Part shown: in pieces, positions 11,911 to 26,800 of the stretch | How positions within the stretch are numbered: position 1 is the stretch's first letter | Layout of the letters: every line of letters starts with the position of its first letter | Assembly (NCBI RefSeq): GCF_020882245.1 | Contig: NC_083597.1 | Span: forward strand, 24,096,652 to 24,160,651 | Origin: Rhopalosiphum padi | Lineage: Eukaryota; Arthropoda; Insecta; Hemiptera; Aphididae | Direction: 5' to 3' | Length of the DNA: 64,000 nucleotides | The notes under the pieces: model-generated | Told to the model about the DNA's origin: nothing | What the model saw: only the letters and a program-made list of their open reading frames with translations | Database searches by the model: none | Translations under genes and position numbers: made by a program

Positions 11911-14608
11911 ACAATATATATTTATATATTTTTGACTAAGAGATGTGTAATAAATGTATTATTTTTTTTACCTTCATTTTCACAAACATAAATTATTTAT
12001 TCTAGAACTATAAATTGCTGTAGTATATTTGATTTGACTTCAGGTATCAGCATCTGAGTATATAGTTTATTGTAATTAAAAGACTTGACAAACATTTCTG
12101 AATTGAAAATTCTTTACACAGAACACTATCCAACAAAACATAATATTTAAAATTCACCTAATAATGTTCTAAAAATTCTTGACCCAGATACTGATAAGAA
12201 TTTTAACACAATATATTTACCAAACACACAAAAACGTGGCATTCATCTACTAAGATCAACTACAAATAACTTTAAACTTTATTGTGCACATTTTTTTAAA
12301 ATTGGATGGCCTAAGGTCCTGGGATAAACTGGCGACAGAAAATACCATAATAATTATTGTATAACTTATGTAATTAAGTGGTGATGAGTATCCCACTCAT
12401 TATTTTACTAAAATGTATTAATATTTATAATTTAATAATAATCCAATAATCATATTATAATTTAATTACAAATAATAAAAAAGGTGCATAATAGACATGG
12501 AGATGAGTAGGTCACTATAATGGATGTGTTAATTTTGAATGCAACGACAGGTATCATAGTATACGAAAAACAGTTCTGAACGGAGATGATTTGTAAGTCT
12601 AGGATAATTATTAATTAGTAAAAAAATAAATTTCATACGTTCATAAAAAAATTTTTATATCGATGCTGAAGTTTTTTTTTAACTGGTATTTGAAAAAAAA
12701 GTTATTGAGAACCTTGTGTTGGGTTTTTAAACCTTCAATATAAATCACAAAAATTTTATAAATTTTCAAATTCAAAATTCCTTGCAAATTTTCCTAACCT
12801 AACCTAACCTATGTCTTATATATAATATTTAAAAAGAACTCACGAATAAGATAATATAAATTATATTATAATTTATAATAGTTATTTTACAGATAATAAT
12901 TACGTGGTCCGTGCACCTTATAAAAAAATAACAATAAATTTCTTGGCGGTTTGCTCATATCATATGAATGCATTCAAATAATAAAAAAAATATACAACAA
13001 CTTTAACTATGTAGACACCAATAATACTGTATAATTTATTTCAATAAAGAAACCTAGGAATAAAAATATGATTTTTGCTATTTTACAAGCTTCTAAGTTC
13101 AAAAATGGGTAATGTGTATTATATGTATGTTGCCGGCCGGCGATATAGTCAAGATGTTGGTGAGTGCTGACGCGTAAAAGCCAAGGGGATAACTAAATAT
13201 TAATACTATTATTATTATATATAATTTATGCAAGACATGCAAGAGAATACGCCGTCGAACATACACCACATAGTTGATGCAGTAAAAAATGTAATTTAAA
13301 TAAAAATATAATAGTATATAATTATTATAGCCATGGATACTAATGATACTATGCATGTTTGTGACGTTTTGTTCAGAGAATTAAAATATAATTATTTTAA
13401 TCTAGCAAGTAGAAATACACAAATATTGGTAAGTAGACCACAATGTACTGTGAAAATGTTAAGTGATAAAATATATTTCTATACAACTTTAACTTGATGT
13501 AATATCATCATTCAAGTTCTAATATCTAAAGGTAAATGATTCACATAATTGAATATGGTATGACAATTTATAAACAAATAAAATAAATAAAACCAAAAAA
13601 GTTGGGAATAGATTTTTTTATTTCTTCCTTTTTTTTTTGTATTTATATATATTTTTTTTTTTATTTCTATTATGAAACAATTTTAAAAATCGGACTTACA
13701 TTTCATTTGAAAAAAAAAAAAGTAAAACATTTCATAAATTACATATTTTATAGGATTAGTATGTTCTTTCTGAGTTAACTGTACGATTTTTTTTCTTACA
13801 AAATTGAAAATATTTATCATCAAAGATCTATCATTTAAGGGTGGGTGAGGGTAGGGGGGGAAATGTATAAAGTAAACAAAGACTTAAAAGTAATAGTTAT
13901 AAATGAAAATTATAAAAAAATCTAATATTTAAATTGAATAAATTGAATAAATAAAAAATGTAATATTAAATTGTTAACATTCTAATAATAACAAGCATAC
14001 ATTTATATCGGCAATATTTTCGAACACAAGTACTCTATTATTTTCGATTACAATAAAAAAATTTAATTATTTTGTTCTCGTCCATTCACTGGATGATTAT
14101 TATAATAATGTATATCAAACCGACAGATTAAAATGTTTTCTTATAAATCGATACTATTAACATTTCAATTACATACATGTTTATATTTTGTACTATTATA
14201 AAAAGAAAATGATCAACCCAAATATATAATTGAACATCTACACATTATAAATAGCACAATTTTTTTTTTTTATTATTATTTAGTTGTTAATTATTATAAA
14301 TATCCATATATTTTAATAATAATGATAAAAAATTGACACAGAAAAAACATGCTTAATACAAATAAAAAGCGTACAAGAACTCTCAAATCACTGTTTGGGA
14401 TAGATTTCTGACATAAATATTATTATACGATACTTTATTATTATTGGTTTTTTTTTTTTAAATATATAAATATGTAATATAAATTGATACCTAAAGAACA
14501 CGACTATTATAAATTAGCGTCTTACATAACATAAACAAGTTCATGAAACTTTTATGACACTTAGTCTCTACACGCATATTCATAAAATATTACATTAAAA
14601 GATTAACA
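11911..14608. other. AT-rich spacer between convergent UTP4 and nocte
   Basis: Holds both 3' UTRs (UTP4 poly(A) signal at 11949). About 12520-12780 contains sequence resembling an interspersed repeat I associate with aphid genomes (atagtatacgaaaaacagtt and neighbouring poly-T blocks); this is from memory. It also holds a short telomere-like run at 12793, poly-T and poly-A blocks at 13610-13720, and a GC patch with gccggccggc near 13130. No gene is supported. Confidence 0.5.
12793..12811. repeat. Short telomere-like (CCTAA)n run
   Basis: About 3.8 units of CCTAA, i.e. TTAGG on the other strand, the standard insect telomere unit. The run is so short that chance or a transposon origin is as likely as a true interstitial telomeric site. 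Confidence 0.5.
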
Positions 14609-17600
14609 TTATTCATTAGTCGCCAGAGGTTTGTCATCTATACATTCTGTGCTTTGTGGTTTTGAACTACTGTCTATTTTTTCTTCAGCTTTTGAATCAA
14701 CAATTGCATTAGCATTATCAATTTTATTGGGTATAGGCAAAGGAGGTTCAACAATCAAACCTAGGAAATAAAAGAATCCATATTCATATACAAATAAATA
14801 AATTGTTAATTCTTTTAAAATTGAGGTTTTTTTTCATACCTGCATTAGATACATAATAGTTATTAGAGGTTTGGCTTTTGTTCATTAAATGTTGTATTGG
14901 CGCACAATTAGGTTGCATTCGCATATTTTGTGGTGGAGGTGGAATACGCTGTAAATATTGGAAAGTTGATACTGGTCTTTGGATAGGAGTTGGATAAGGA
15001 GGTGCGATTTTACCAGCCATCGATCCATTGTTGCTGTTGTTCATGTTCATCCTGGGTTGCTGCATCAAGGGCTAAAATAAGTAAAAGTAGGTATACTATT
15101 AGTTTTATAATTACCACACAAAAAAAGGATTACATTTTGAAGTATATCAAGCAACTCCATATTTGCTATATAATACTTAGTAATTAACATTAAAGTTGAA
15201 TAAGACTCAAGACCTGACTGGAATTTAAAAAAACACTTACCAACTGATTATTTTGAGTAGCGGATACTTGATAGTTACTATATTTTCCTTGCATAGCCTG
15301 CTGATGAGTTTGTTGATTTGAATTCATCAACGTCTTATTAGCTAAAAATTATTTAATATAAGTTAGCAATTCTATTCAATTTATTTTTCACTAGAATAAA
15401 CAAAAATACTTACTATCAAAATATTGCTGCTGCTGTTGTCTAAATAAGTTAGAAGAATACATGGGATTTCCTAAATCTTGTTGATTTGAAATTCCAGATT
15501 TTTGAAGGTCATTAGTACCATTTCCACCAGTCAAATTTCCTTTTATGTATGGTACTTGTCGGTACTAGTTAAATTTAAGTATAAAAAGTTAATTTTACAT
15601 TTTTATTAAATGATATTTAGGTTCACAACAAAGGAAGATGCCAAATCCTGCATATGTTGTCTTCTTCCTACAAACATTAACAGGCTATCATGTCGTATAC
15701 GCTGTACCTGCAGATTATGGTCTATCTGTGATTACGAGACACTTATTATATTACACGAGTTCTTCTAAGTGATTTATATCTATATAATTGTAATTAATAA
15801 TACAATTATATATATATATATATTTACATTATAACTAAACAGGTCCCTTATTGAAATTTTATTCAATAAAAGTGACTCACATTTAATGCATTTCTAAGGG
15901 ATATTATGGCACAAGTATTTTAATTTTAATTTTTTATAAAATTGTGTAAATACAAGTACAATATATTTTTTCTAATTATTTTCAGATTTATTATTATTAA
16001 TGATCATAAAACATATAATGAACAAGAAGATGACGTTAATAATATATAACTTATTTATAAAATTGTTTGTTCATTGATAAAACCACTTTTACATTATCCA
16101 TTTACTAAGATAATATATTGTCTAAAATATAAATATAGTTCTTAATTTATTATATAGTACACTGCAGTATAATTTATTATATGCACAAACTGCAGTCGCA
16201 TTGTTACCAGTAGAGTGCATACGACAAAATAGCCAATATAACATAGTAAATCTATGTTCATCAGAATCAATTTTATGAATTAAAATAGCAATAACAGCTT
16301 TAAAAAATACCCAAAATAAAAGTTTTTAAATTAATGGGTCAATTTACTTTTATACTCTATACCAAAAAAATGTAGCAAGTAGCTAATGTTTAATTCCTAA
16401 CTAATAATTTACCTGTGACGTATAACTTTGCATGTTTGGCGGTGGTGCGTTTTGAGAACCAAAAGCAGCTGGAATTCCAAAGGTATTGCCAGCAGATGCA
16501 CCAGGAACCACTTGTGGTTGAAATGCAGAAGGAATATAACTGGGATTTGTTGGTCCTGCTAATTAATCAATAAACATTTATAAATGAATATTATATTTAC
16601 AACTGTATATAACTTACTTGCTGAATTAGTAGAATATAGTGATGAGGAAGTTTGCAACGGTGTTGCTCTGGTATTATTCATGGTATTAAATGGTTGGTTG
16701 AATATAGGTTCAAACGGCACCAAAAACTAGAAAACAAAACAATATAAAAAAACAGAAAACAAAAAATTTTTTTAATTATTTTACAGGTGATGGTTGAGGT
16801 GTTGTAGCATTATAAGTATTTTTATTTCCAATTGTTCCAATTTGCTGTGAGGACTGTTTTACTTGTGAGGAAGAAGAATTTGTACTGCTTGGTATTAATA
16901 CTGGGTTTATATTTGTATTTATTTGCTGAGCGTTGTTATAAGCCTAAACAATTAGATACATATAATATATTTAATGTATTATACCCAAAAATTGTTTTTA
17001 ATTTTTACATACCGGCCCCATTCTGAAGGGGGATATAGAAGATTGTAATACTTCTGAACCACCTTGACCAGCTGGTGAACCAGCATGAATAAACATTGAT
17101 GGATTATATTGATTCATATTTTGATTCAAACCATTAGATTGAAGACCATATGCAAATTGACTATACTGAGACCGTGCTGCACCGCTTATAACCTAGAAAA
17201 AAGTTTTAGAAATAAGCTTTTTGTTTTAAATGACTCTAATATTTAAAAAAGATGGTTTTATTTATTTTTGTAAAATTAAATAAATATTAATACTTTTAAA
17301 TATTTAATCAACTTACAGTTTGAGAAGGTTCTAATAATGAATAAACTTGAGGGGCAGAAGGTGATGGTGGTGGCATTGTTGTTGTCGAGTAATGCTGTTG
17401 AGCTGAATTAAACAAAATAGTTGATGAAGGAGATTGTCCTGTACCAGCGGAGACAAACTGTTTAGTCATCATTTCTACTCCATTTTTACTATTGGTATTT
17501 AATATTAAATGTGTCTGCTGTTGTTTTGCAATATGTGGACCGTACATATCAGGTAATCCATCACTATTCTCCATCATTATCTAAAAAATAGAAATTTCAT

Positions 17601-17811
17601 AAAAAATATAAAAACATTAATATACAAACATTGTTCTGTAATAAAAAACTAATTATATAAATTATTTACTTGTAAATTCATGTGTGTTGCTTGTGTTGGT
17701 ATAGCATTAGGAAGTGGTGTAGTTGAAGTATGTGGTTGAGGTGTTGTAGAGCTGAATACATGTGTACTAGTTGATGACTGTTGCTGTTGTTGCTGCTGCT
17801 GCTGCTGTTGC

Positions 17812-17848
<37 letters not shown>

Positions 17849-20800
17849 GCTGTTGCTGCTGTTGTTGCTGCTGCTGCTGCTGCTGTTGTTGTTGTTGTTG
17901 TTGTTGACTCAATGGGGGCGATAATGTACCCTGCGGTTGAGGTTTAACCTTAAGAAATATAAAATTGTTATAAATGACATATTACCTCATTGACAGCCAA
18001 GTATTTACCTTGCATACGTTTGTGGTAGCAGCATTTGGATCTTGTTTGAGTTGACCAGTAGCAGCCATTGACACTGGAATGTAAGAGCCAGCAACATTTT
18101 GTAACTGAGGTGCAGGGCTAAAATTAAAAACATCAAAATGAAGTTGTAATTTAATGATATATCTATACAGCAAAACTTCTCATTTTTTCTATGGGGTTAT
18201 ATCATGAAAACATGTTAAAAAGCAACTATAGACGAATTGTAAATCTAAGTGTTAATTACAACAAAAAGTGTCACGTACCAAAGTACATACCTGTACACTT
18301 GCTGATTATGAACTCTTTGTTCATCGATAACAGAGATTTCAGATTTATCATGTTGTACACTACTTGCTGTGCTATAAACTGTATTAAAAGCACTATCAGC
18401 AATGTTTTGTTGAACTTGTGGATTAGATTCTGGTTTATCATCCCAAACCTAAATAAAAAAAATAAAATTTAAAAAATGAATGTCTTAAATACCTATTATA
18501 AACAATAGAAATAAACTAAATATTGCCTCTTTAAAAAATGAACAAAACTTTTATCAATCAATGGTTAATATATAATATGCATGGCCAACATGAATATGAA
18601 AAAAAAATATGCACGAAAAGCAATTTAAATCATGAATTGTTTAATATTACAGTAAGAATTTAATTTTTCAGTGTTTAGCTTTACACAATTTAAAATTAAT
18701 CAATCCTAAAATGAAATATATGTTTTTCATATTTTAATTTAAATGGATACTTATACTTTTTGTTTTTTGTTTTTAACCAGAAATATAATATACTTAAAAT
18801 CAAAGTTAATAGGTACTTAACTTATTAATATTTAAATAAATATCCTCTAAACAAAATAATTATAAAAATTTAAGTTGCCAATTTATATCTAGATTAATTG
18901 CGGATTATCTAACAAACTATTAGCATAGGCAATTGCAAAAAATAATAAAATTATCACATTTTGGTAAAGATAGTTTGGATAGATCTATGTTTCCAAATTA
19001 TAAGAGTTTAAACTTTGTCATTAAACCTGTTTATAAAAATAAATCTAATTATTGCAACCTAATAAATTATATAACTAATATTTAATCCCCTACCTTAACA
19101 CAAACTATACTTAAGAGGACAATTGCATGTGTTGTCTGTCTTAGTAACATACATTATAGACAATTTTTGTTCAGCAGAACACATTTTGTGATTTTAGATT
19201 TAATATTAGAGTAAATTTACCTATTATCAAATTTTAAGGTAAGAATATTATCTAATAAAATGACATAGTTGTAATATTTTAACTCACTTTAAAATGATAT
19301 CAATAAAAGCATACGTCATTTTCTAAATAATGTTCTTACCTTTAAATTTGATGATAGGTAAATTTACTCTATAATATTAAAGCTAACATCACAAAATATT
19401 TTATGTTGAACACAAATTTGTTATGATGTACGTTAGTAAGACAGAGAAAACACATGTGGGGAATATGGAGTCCTCTTAAGGAAGTTAGCTATGAATCTAA
19501 GAATGATTATTGTAATTTATTTATCATGTTTTTAATATTGTACTATATTCATATTTAATATGTAAAACTTTATCTTTGATTAAAAAAATAATAGTTATAA
19601 AAACAAGTATTCTTACTTTAGGTGACAACCCTCTAATATAGCACCAAAAAGTAAAACATAATGTTGATATTAAAAACTATAGGATAATTCATTATAATAA
19701 CCTACACTAAAAAATTAATTTACAAGTTATCAAAAAGTTTAAACAATACAAAAAAAAAATAAACAAACTACACATAATAAACAAATATAATATATTAGTA
19801 TATTTATATTTTGGTATAAACTATTAGAATTGTGGATTTAAAAAGAAATAATGAATGTTTGTTGATAAAAGAATCATGTAAAAAATCAAGTATCTTCTTA
19901 TTATACAAGTACCTTTTTAGTGCCAGCTATCATGGTTTTTAAGTCACTTGCTGCTAATGATGATGGTCCAGTATGCATTGATCTAGTATGGGCTGCCATG
20001 GCCATAACATCTTTGTTTTCTGCAGATAAATGACCACCACTTTGAGTAAAATCAGACTCAAAATCGCCAAATCCAAGATTCAACTCAGAGCTTTCATCAT
20101 TCTAGTATAAAATAAATATATCAATAAAATATTATTTTTATTATTTCTTCCAAATCACTATCAATTAATGATCATTTTAACATACTTGAAAGTTCATTGA
20201 CATCTGTACGGCATCATTTAATTTAGATTCTTTACTATCAGAATTTGAAGATTTGAATGCTCTAAAGCAAGTTTCTTGAGTATCTTCATTAAAGTTACAA
20301 TTATCTAAAAACAATTTATTTTATTAAAAATTTTATTTTGAAAATTTATCCTATTCTGAGATAAATGTAATCTTTTATTACCTTTTTCATTGCGCTGCTT
20401 AATATTAGAATTATATTTATTTTTAGATTCTCCGCATGGTTTTGATTTGTATGTAGTATTTTCAAATATAATTGTTTCCATTCGTTGCGATGAATCAAGA
20501 ATACCATTCTCCATAACCTTTAATAAATAATAATGATAAGATCAACATTCAATTACTCGAAACAAAAAATACAATCGCTCTTTATGAATAAAATTGTATT
20601 TTATATATAGATATACTTATACATACATTAGGTGATGCTTTTTCTTTATTAGAAGGTAACCTTTGGGAAATCTGTCCAGGAATTTCTTTAATTTCTGTTA
20701 AACTGTAAGGAGATAAAAATAAGTGCTTTTCAGTAATAATTATGAATATATAATTACATTTCATATATAAAAATTATTTTTAATGCAAACATTTATCTAT

Positions 20801-23800
20801 TGTATAAATTATTTGATTTGTTTATAAAATGTATAATGTCGGGAATTACAATATAAAATTAAATTAATATTAAATCATAGTAAATAAACAAGTATATGCT
20901 TTATCCATATCCAAAAATATATATAATGATATTAAAATTAACTGTGATCAGTTAATTGATCAAATGTGATCAATTTAACTGGGTGAACAGCAAAACTACT
21001 TTCATATGAAAATTAAAAATTATATTATACTTAACATAAAGAATAATGCATTGTTAACTTAGAAATTATGTTAAAAATATGGGTTCTTTCAGATATAAGT
21101 ATATGAAATAAAAAATTAATATCTCATAATAATATAATTAATATGTTATAGTACCTATTAGGCCGGTTGTTAGACTGTGGAGCAATTGGTTTATTTACAT
21201 TAGGTGATTGTGCTCGGAGAGCATGAGTTATTGGTTTGTCCCAAGCGTTGGTTTGTGGAGGTGGTGGAGGATTATTACTAACCATTACTACCGTATCTAA
21301 AAAAAAAAAATTCATTTTAATTCATATTAATATATTTGAAGTTATAATATGTATTTTATCAAACCTTTAATAATGGGAACGTTTGAGTCATCTTGACCAA
21401 TTTGTGGCTGACTCTTTTGTCGTTCATATCTCTGATTAGTTTGACCAGGCTTAGCTGCATTGTTATTTTGATTAGCCCTAGATGTTGGTTTAGATGAATC
21501 TTTGCGATTACTCTGATTAGTTAATCGTTGAGGTTTTTGTTGTGAATCACTCAACTTTCTCTGGTCATCTTTTTTAATAGCTCTTCCATCTTGAGAAGTA
21601 CTTCCTAAAATATTTATTATTATACATATTTTTTCATTTTGTTTATACTGAATATTATATAAGATTTACCACTATAACTACTCTTTGGTTCATTATTAAT
21701 AGATGTTGTAGAAGTTAACTTTTGATTAGATTTTTCAGTATTACTGAGTTCTTTAGATTGGTCCTTCTTGTCATAACTAGATCTTTTGTCACCCCTAATA
21801 AAAAATGAGAATAATTAATATAATTAAAAATTAATTATAATAACAATTTTAATTTACCTTGAAGACGCTAAATATGTACGACTGCTTAGTCTCCGATTAC
21901 TATTTTTTTGTTGAGCTTCATAATCACTAGGTTCACTAACTGAATCCCAATGATCATCTTGTTTTTGACTATTGAGAGGTCGATTACTTTGTCTAGAACC
22001 AAATCGATTTTCACCACTTCTACGGTTAGTATCTCCAGATGATGAAAATGTATCTATTTTAGATTGTGTTTTAGAAGATGAATTTTTACTTCTTATGGAA
22101 CCAGAGTTAGTATTTAATTTATTGTTTTTCTCAACACTTTCATCGATACTATTTTTTTGACTGTTACGTCCATTTAATGTGCATGATTCTAAACGTACTC
22201 TTCCCCTCTGCTCAGATCTTTGACCATATCCACGTAATGATGATTTATCGGAATAACGATCATTTTGTCTTACACTTCCTCTGTTTCGATCATCATTTCT
22301 ATTTCTATCATCTCCACGATTTCTGTCATCATTTCTATTTCGGTTTTCGCCTCGATTCCTGTCTTCTCCACGGTTCCTGTCTTCTCCACGGTTCCTGTCA
22401 TCTCCACGGTTCCTGTCATCTCCACGATTCCTGTCATCTCCACGATTCCTGTCATCACCTCGATTACGGTCATCACGTCGAGGAGGACCTCTGGATCGTT
22501 GACCATCTTCATAAGACTCCGGCCAAGCATTTTTTCTATTTGACCCAGACCTGGAAACTGTTCGAGGAGAATTGATACTCTGATGATATGATGAACGTGA
22601 TCCAACATAGCGGTCAGATCTCATCCCTTTTTGATGAGATAATGTAGAAGTACCAGAATTGTTTTCTAAAGATGATTTTGGTTCTAGAAATATTTTTACT
22701 TAATTAGTTGTTTCTATTTTTGCAGATTTCTACTTTCTCCAAGTAACAGGAGCACCTTTATCGTTTGCAAACCCCCTTCCAAAATTGATATCAATCAATA
22801 TAAGATATAACCAAATCATAAATAATAATCTAAATGTTCTGGATTTGATAAGCCCATACCTATCCTATACTTAAATTAAGTTGGCAATTTCAAATTTAAT
22901 AAGAATATTAATTCTATTATGCAGCTAAATAGAAATCAATTGCATCACCAGTTGGTTATTTGAAACTTTTATCAATTAATTCCAAGAATAACTTCTGCGC
23001 TCCTGTTTCTTGATAATAACTAAAAAAAAAAGTTCAAAAATAAAACCTATAATTCATTTATAATGTAAATACCTGATAATTTGTCGTCATCATTTTTTTG
23101 ACCACTTTTACCACTTTTTGTTTCCTGTTCAAGTTTTTGTTCTTGCAACATTTTATTTTTATTAGTTGGTGCTAAATCCCAAACAGATTTATCTTTGGTA
23201 GATAAATCATCACCCTAAAATAATGTTCAATAATATATATTACAATACAATGATTAGAGCTGCGGATAAAATAATAATAATAATAAAAAAATCATATCAG
23301 CAATTAATTTTTGATTAAATTTCACTCATACTTATTAATAACATAAATAATTGTATAAATTACCAAAAGTATGATTAAAATAATATTCATATAAAAAGCA
23401 AATTGCAAGTATTAATGTTTTGAGTATCTTAAATTTTATGTTTTAATAATAAAAGAATATAATCAATGCCCTTACTTCATTCTTCTTCGTGTCTTTTCTT
23501 TCACTTTTCACTAATTGATTTAAATTCCGCTTAGGTTCTGTAGTCAATTCACATGCTTCAAGTTTTTCTTGAGTTATTGGGCCAGGTATATATTTTTTAC
23601 CCTAAAATAAAATTAGTTGTGGGTTTTAATAATATAATTACAATTAACTTTTGAATATACATACATATTGACCAGATGAGTTCATTTCATCTTTATAGAA
23701 ATCTTTACCAACAGAATTTTGTCTCCAATGATAAGTTTCATCATCAATTTGCCTATAAAATACCAATTGTCAATTAAAACACATACAATTACCAATATCA

Positions 23801-26800
23801 AACATTAAGACGTGTAATTAATAACTTACACATTATCTTTTTCAATTTCTTCTGGGTTTTCTAAGGAATCTCGAGAATGATATTTTGAAACTTTTTTATC
23901 AGTATCATAATTATCATCAACTGATTTCTTTGTATTACCACTTGAATCCTATTGTAAATATGGTTTAATATATTAAATAAATAAGTATAAAGAAAAATGA
24001 AAATACTAACATTTCTTTTGAAATCACGTTTGTGATCATAATTCTTTCTATTGTCATCAACTCTAACTGTATAATCATTGTGTGCATATTTATCATTTTT
24101 ATCTTTTGAATCTGAACGAACCTTTTCTCTTCTGTACCTGTTTCCAAAGTTAAAAACAACCAGATTATTATTTTTTTACTTAAACAGTTGTTTTGAAACA
24201 TATAGATTGTACAGCTGTTACTTTTTTTTAATTTTCATTAATGCTTTATAACTCACCATGAGTAATATCACATTCCTTTGTACTAGAAATTTACTCATTA
24301 TACTGGATGAATCTCTTATCAAACACTCATTTTAAAATCCATTAATTTTTTTGAATGACAACAAACAAAAGTAATTCAAAAGTATTTTGATACATAAAAA
24401 TGAAATTTGAATGAAATATTTAAGAGTTATGAGTACAATAGAGCGTTGATTACCCACACTAATTGGGACCAAATGGTGAGCAGTTAATCAAATAAGCATT
24501 AAAATAAAGTTAAAAACTAATTTACTGTGTGTTTAACGTACCTATAATATAATACATTTGAGTGAACCGTAGTAGATAATAAAATAATTTTGCATATATA
24601 CATGATATAAAGAACAAAACAAATGATAAAAACTAAATTATATAATTATATTATATTATATATAATAATATATAAAGAATAATAAATGATCACAGGAATC
24701 AAGACTGAAAATTTAGAAATTGGCTTTACGTTTTGCCACAAGGAATATACAGACTTAAAATAAACCTGGAACAATAGGAGTTTTAGTAATGTTATGGAGA
24801 ATTTTTTGATGCTAGTTGTAGACGTTCAAAAAATACCTATCTATCAATCATAAAACAGATATTCATATTACAGCAGTTTCTCCTAAAGATGTGGGAATAA
24901 TGACTAAAAAGTACATATACTATTGATTTTAAAAAGGCATATTACTATATTCATAGAAAGTTGTAACTAAATATACTTAAAGAAATTGGCATACTACAAA
25001 AATTAGTCAATATAATAAAAACAAGTATTTTGCACACATAAATGAAAATGTCAGAAAAAAACCACTACAATAGGCTGAGTTGGGAAGATTGAGTGAAGCT
25101 ATACATGAGAAATTCAACATATTTAATGCAGTGACTACCTAGTTTAAGTAACACGGCCAAATTTAATTAACAATCAAATTATTCTATCCATATCCAAAAT
25201 ATAACATACCTATCAAATTCTGATCGCTTATCCCGTTTCAAACTTGATGATTTATTTGTATGATCATCTTCAACCCACGAATCACTTCTATACTCGGAAT
25301 ATCCACTACTACTCATATCACTATCAGTACGACAAAGTGTATTTGTACCTTCTAAAAATTAATACACAAACTATTAAATAGGAAACTTCAAAACTAAAAC
25401 AATATAACTTTACTTGTAGAAGAAACATTTTGAGCTTTAATACTGGCGTCATTGTTTTGTTCAAATTGTTTTTGCAGTCTTGAAGGTAAATATTTATTAT
25501 TAATTTCTTTATTGTCATTGCTTTCATCATATTTATCTTTTGATAAATCTGATCGGAATTTTGGGGCATCATCTATGAACTCTTTATCCTGGAAAAAAAA
25601 CATTAAACCATCATTAAATAAGTAATAATAAATAAAAACAATACTATCTAATAAATTACATGCAAGTTATTCTCGATAATAAAATATTAATACTATAATC
25701 ATTATATATGATATAACAACTTATATAACAGGGTAACCCAATGTTTTTTTAAATTGTGTTGATTTGTCACTTTGACATACTAATTTTTAATAATACATAA
25801 TATTGTAGAAAATAGTACAAACTTATAAATGAATAACAACGTAGGATATTTTCTTAATTTTAAAATATACAATTAACACATACATTAATAGTTATAATTT
25901 AGATAAATTAATAAGGGACTGAAATAAAATTTTCATCCAATTATAGATTTTTAATTAAATCAATTCATTTTGTTCTTACAGAAATATATGATTTAATTTT
26001 AATTTTTTATACATTAAATTCCAAATTAATTACATAAAAAAAATTTAAAGATACAATTTTATTTTAAACCAAATAATAGTTCAAATAAACATTATATTGT
26101 ATAAAAAAATATTAAAATTAAAATATTAAGTTTTAAATTAACAAAAATTATAATCATATTATACGTTAGTACTTTGTTCAAGTTAAGAAACACAGTCAGT
26201 GGCCAAATTAATGTGTAGAAGGGGTATGCTTAACTATACTATAAATTATGGATTCGATGAAGAGAACAGGTGACAAAAGCTAGACAACTGTTTTTCCTAT
26301 GTTGAATCAACTATAGGAATATTTATGGATACGGATAATTCCATATTGTATACTACAATTCTATACATTCATTTAAATACATATATTTTTTATACCAAAT
26401 AATGTTTGAAAGTTTATACGTTTACATGTTTAGAATTAGGATTATATAAAATAAAAAAATAAATATAATAGCTCAATAGATAAATTAAAAACTAGCAAAA
26501 TATATTGAGTATTTTTATTTTACAAGGACATATAAACGTATATTTCTATACTTTTGTTATAAATTAAAAAATGTCCATAGTTGAAATATAATTGATGATA
26601 TTGGTCATTATTAATTTATTTTTGTTTTAATGATCCTCAATAATTATGATCCTACGGTAAATAAAATAAGGATAGACAAGTTAAAACGCTTTTACAAGGT
26701 CGTCAACCTATATTTTAAACGCTCTGATGATTCTATTAATTGGGATAAAAATGTTACAATAATTTATAAATTAAAATGTTTACTTTATTATCTTTATTTT

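Noticed and set aside
13099..13356. 85-codon minus-strand frame
   Set aside because: Mostly Ile/Tyr/Leu from AT-rich DNA, no gene signature; possibly repeat-derived.
22177..22575. 132-codon plus-strand open frame opposite the nocte minisatellite
   Set aside because: It exists because the 18-bp repeat keeps every frame open; it has no start context or family signature and is antisense to a well-supported exon.
22265..22608. Two further long frames over the nocte repeat (plus and minus)
   Set aside because: Same cause: repeat periodicity. The supported frame joins both flanking exons in phase.
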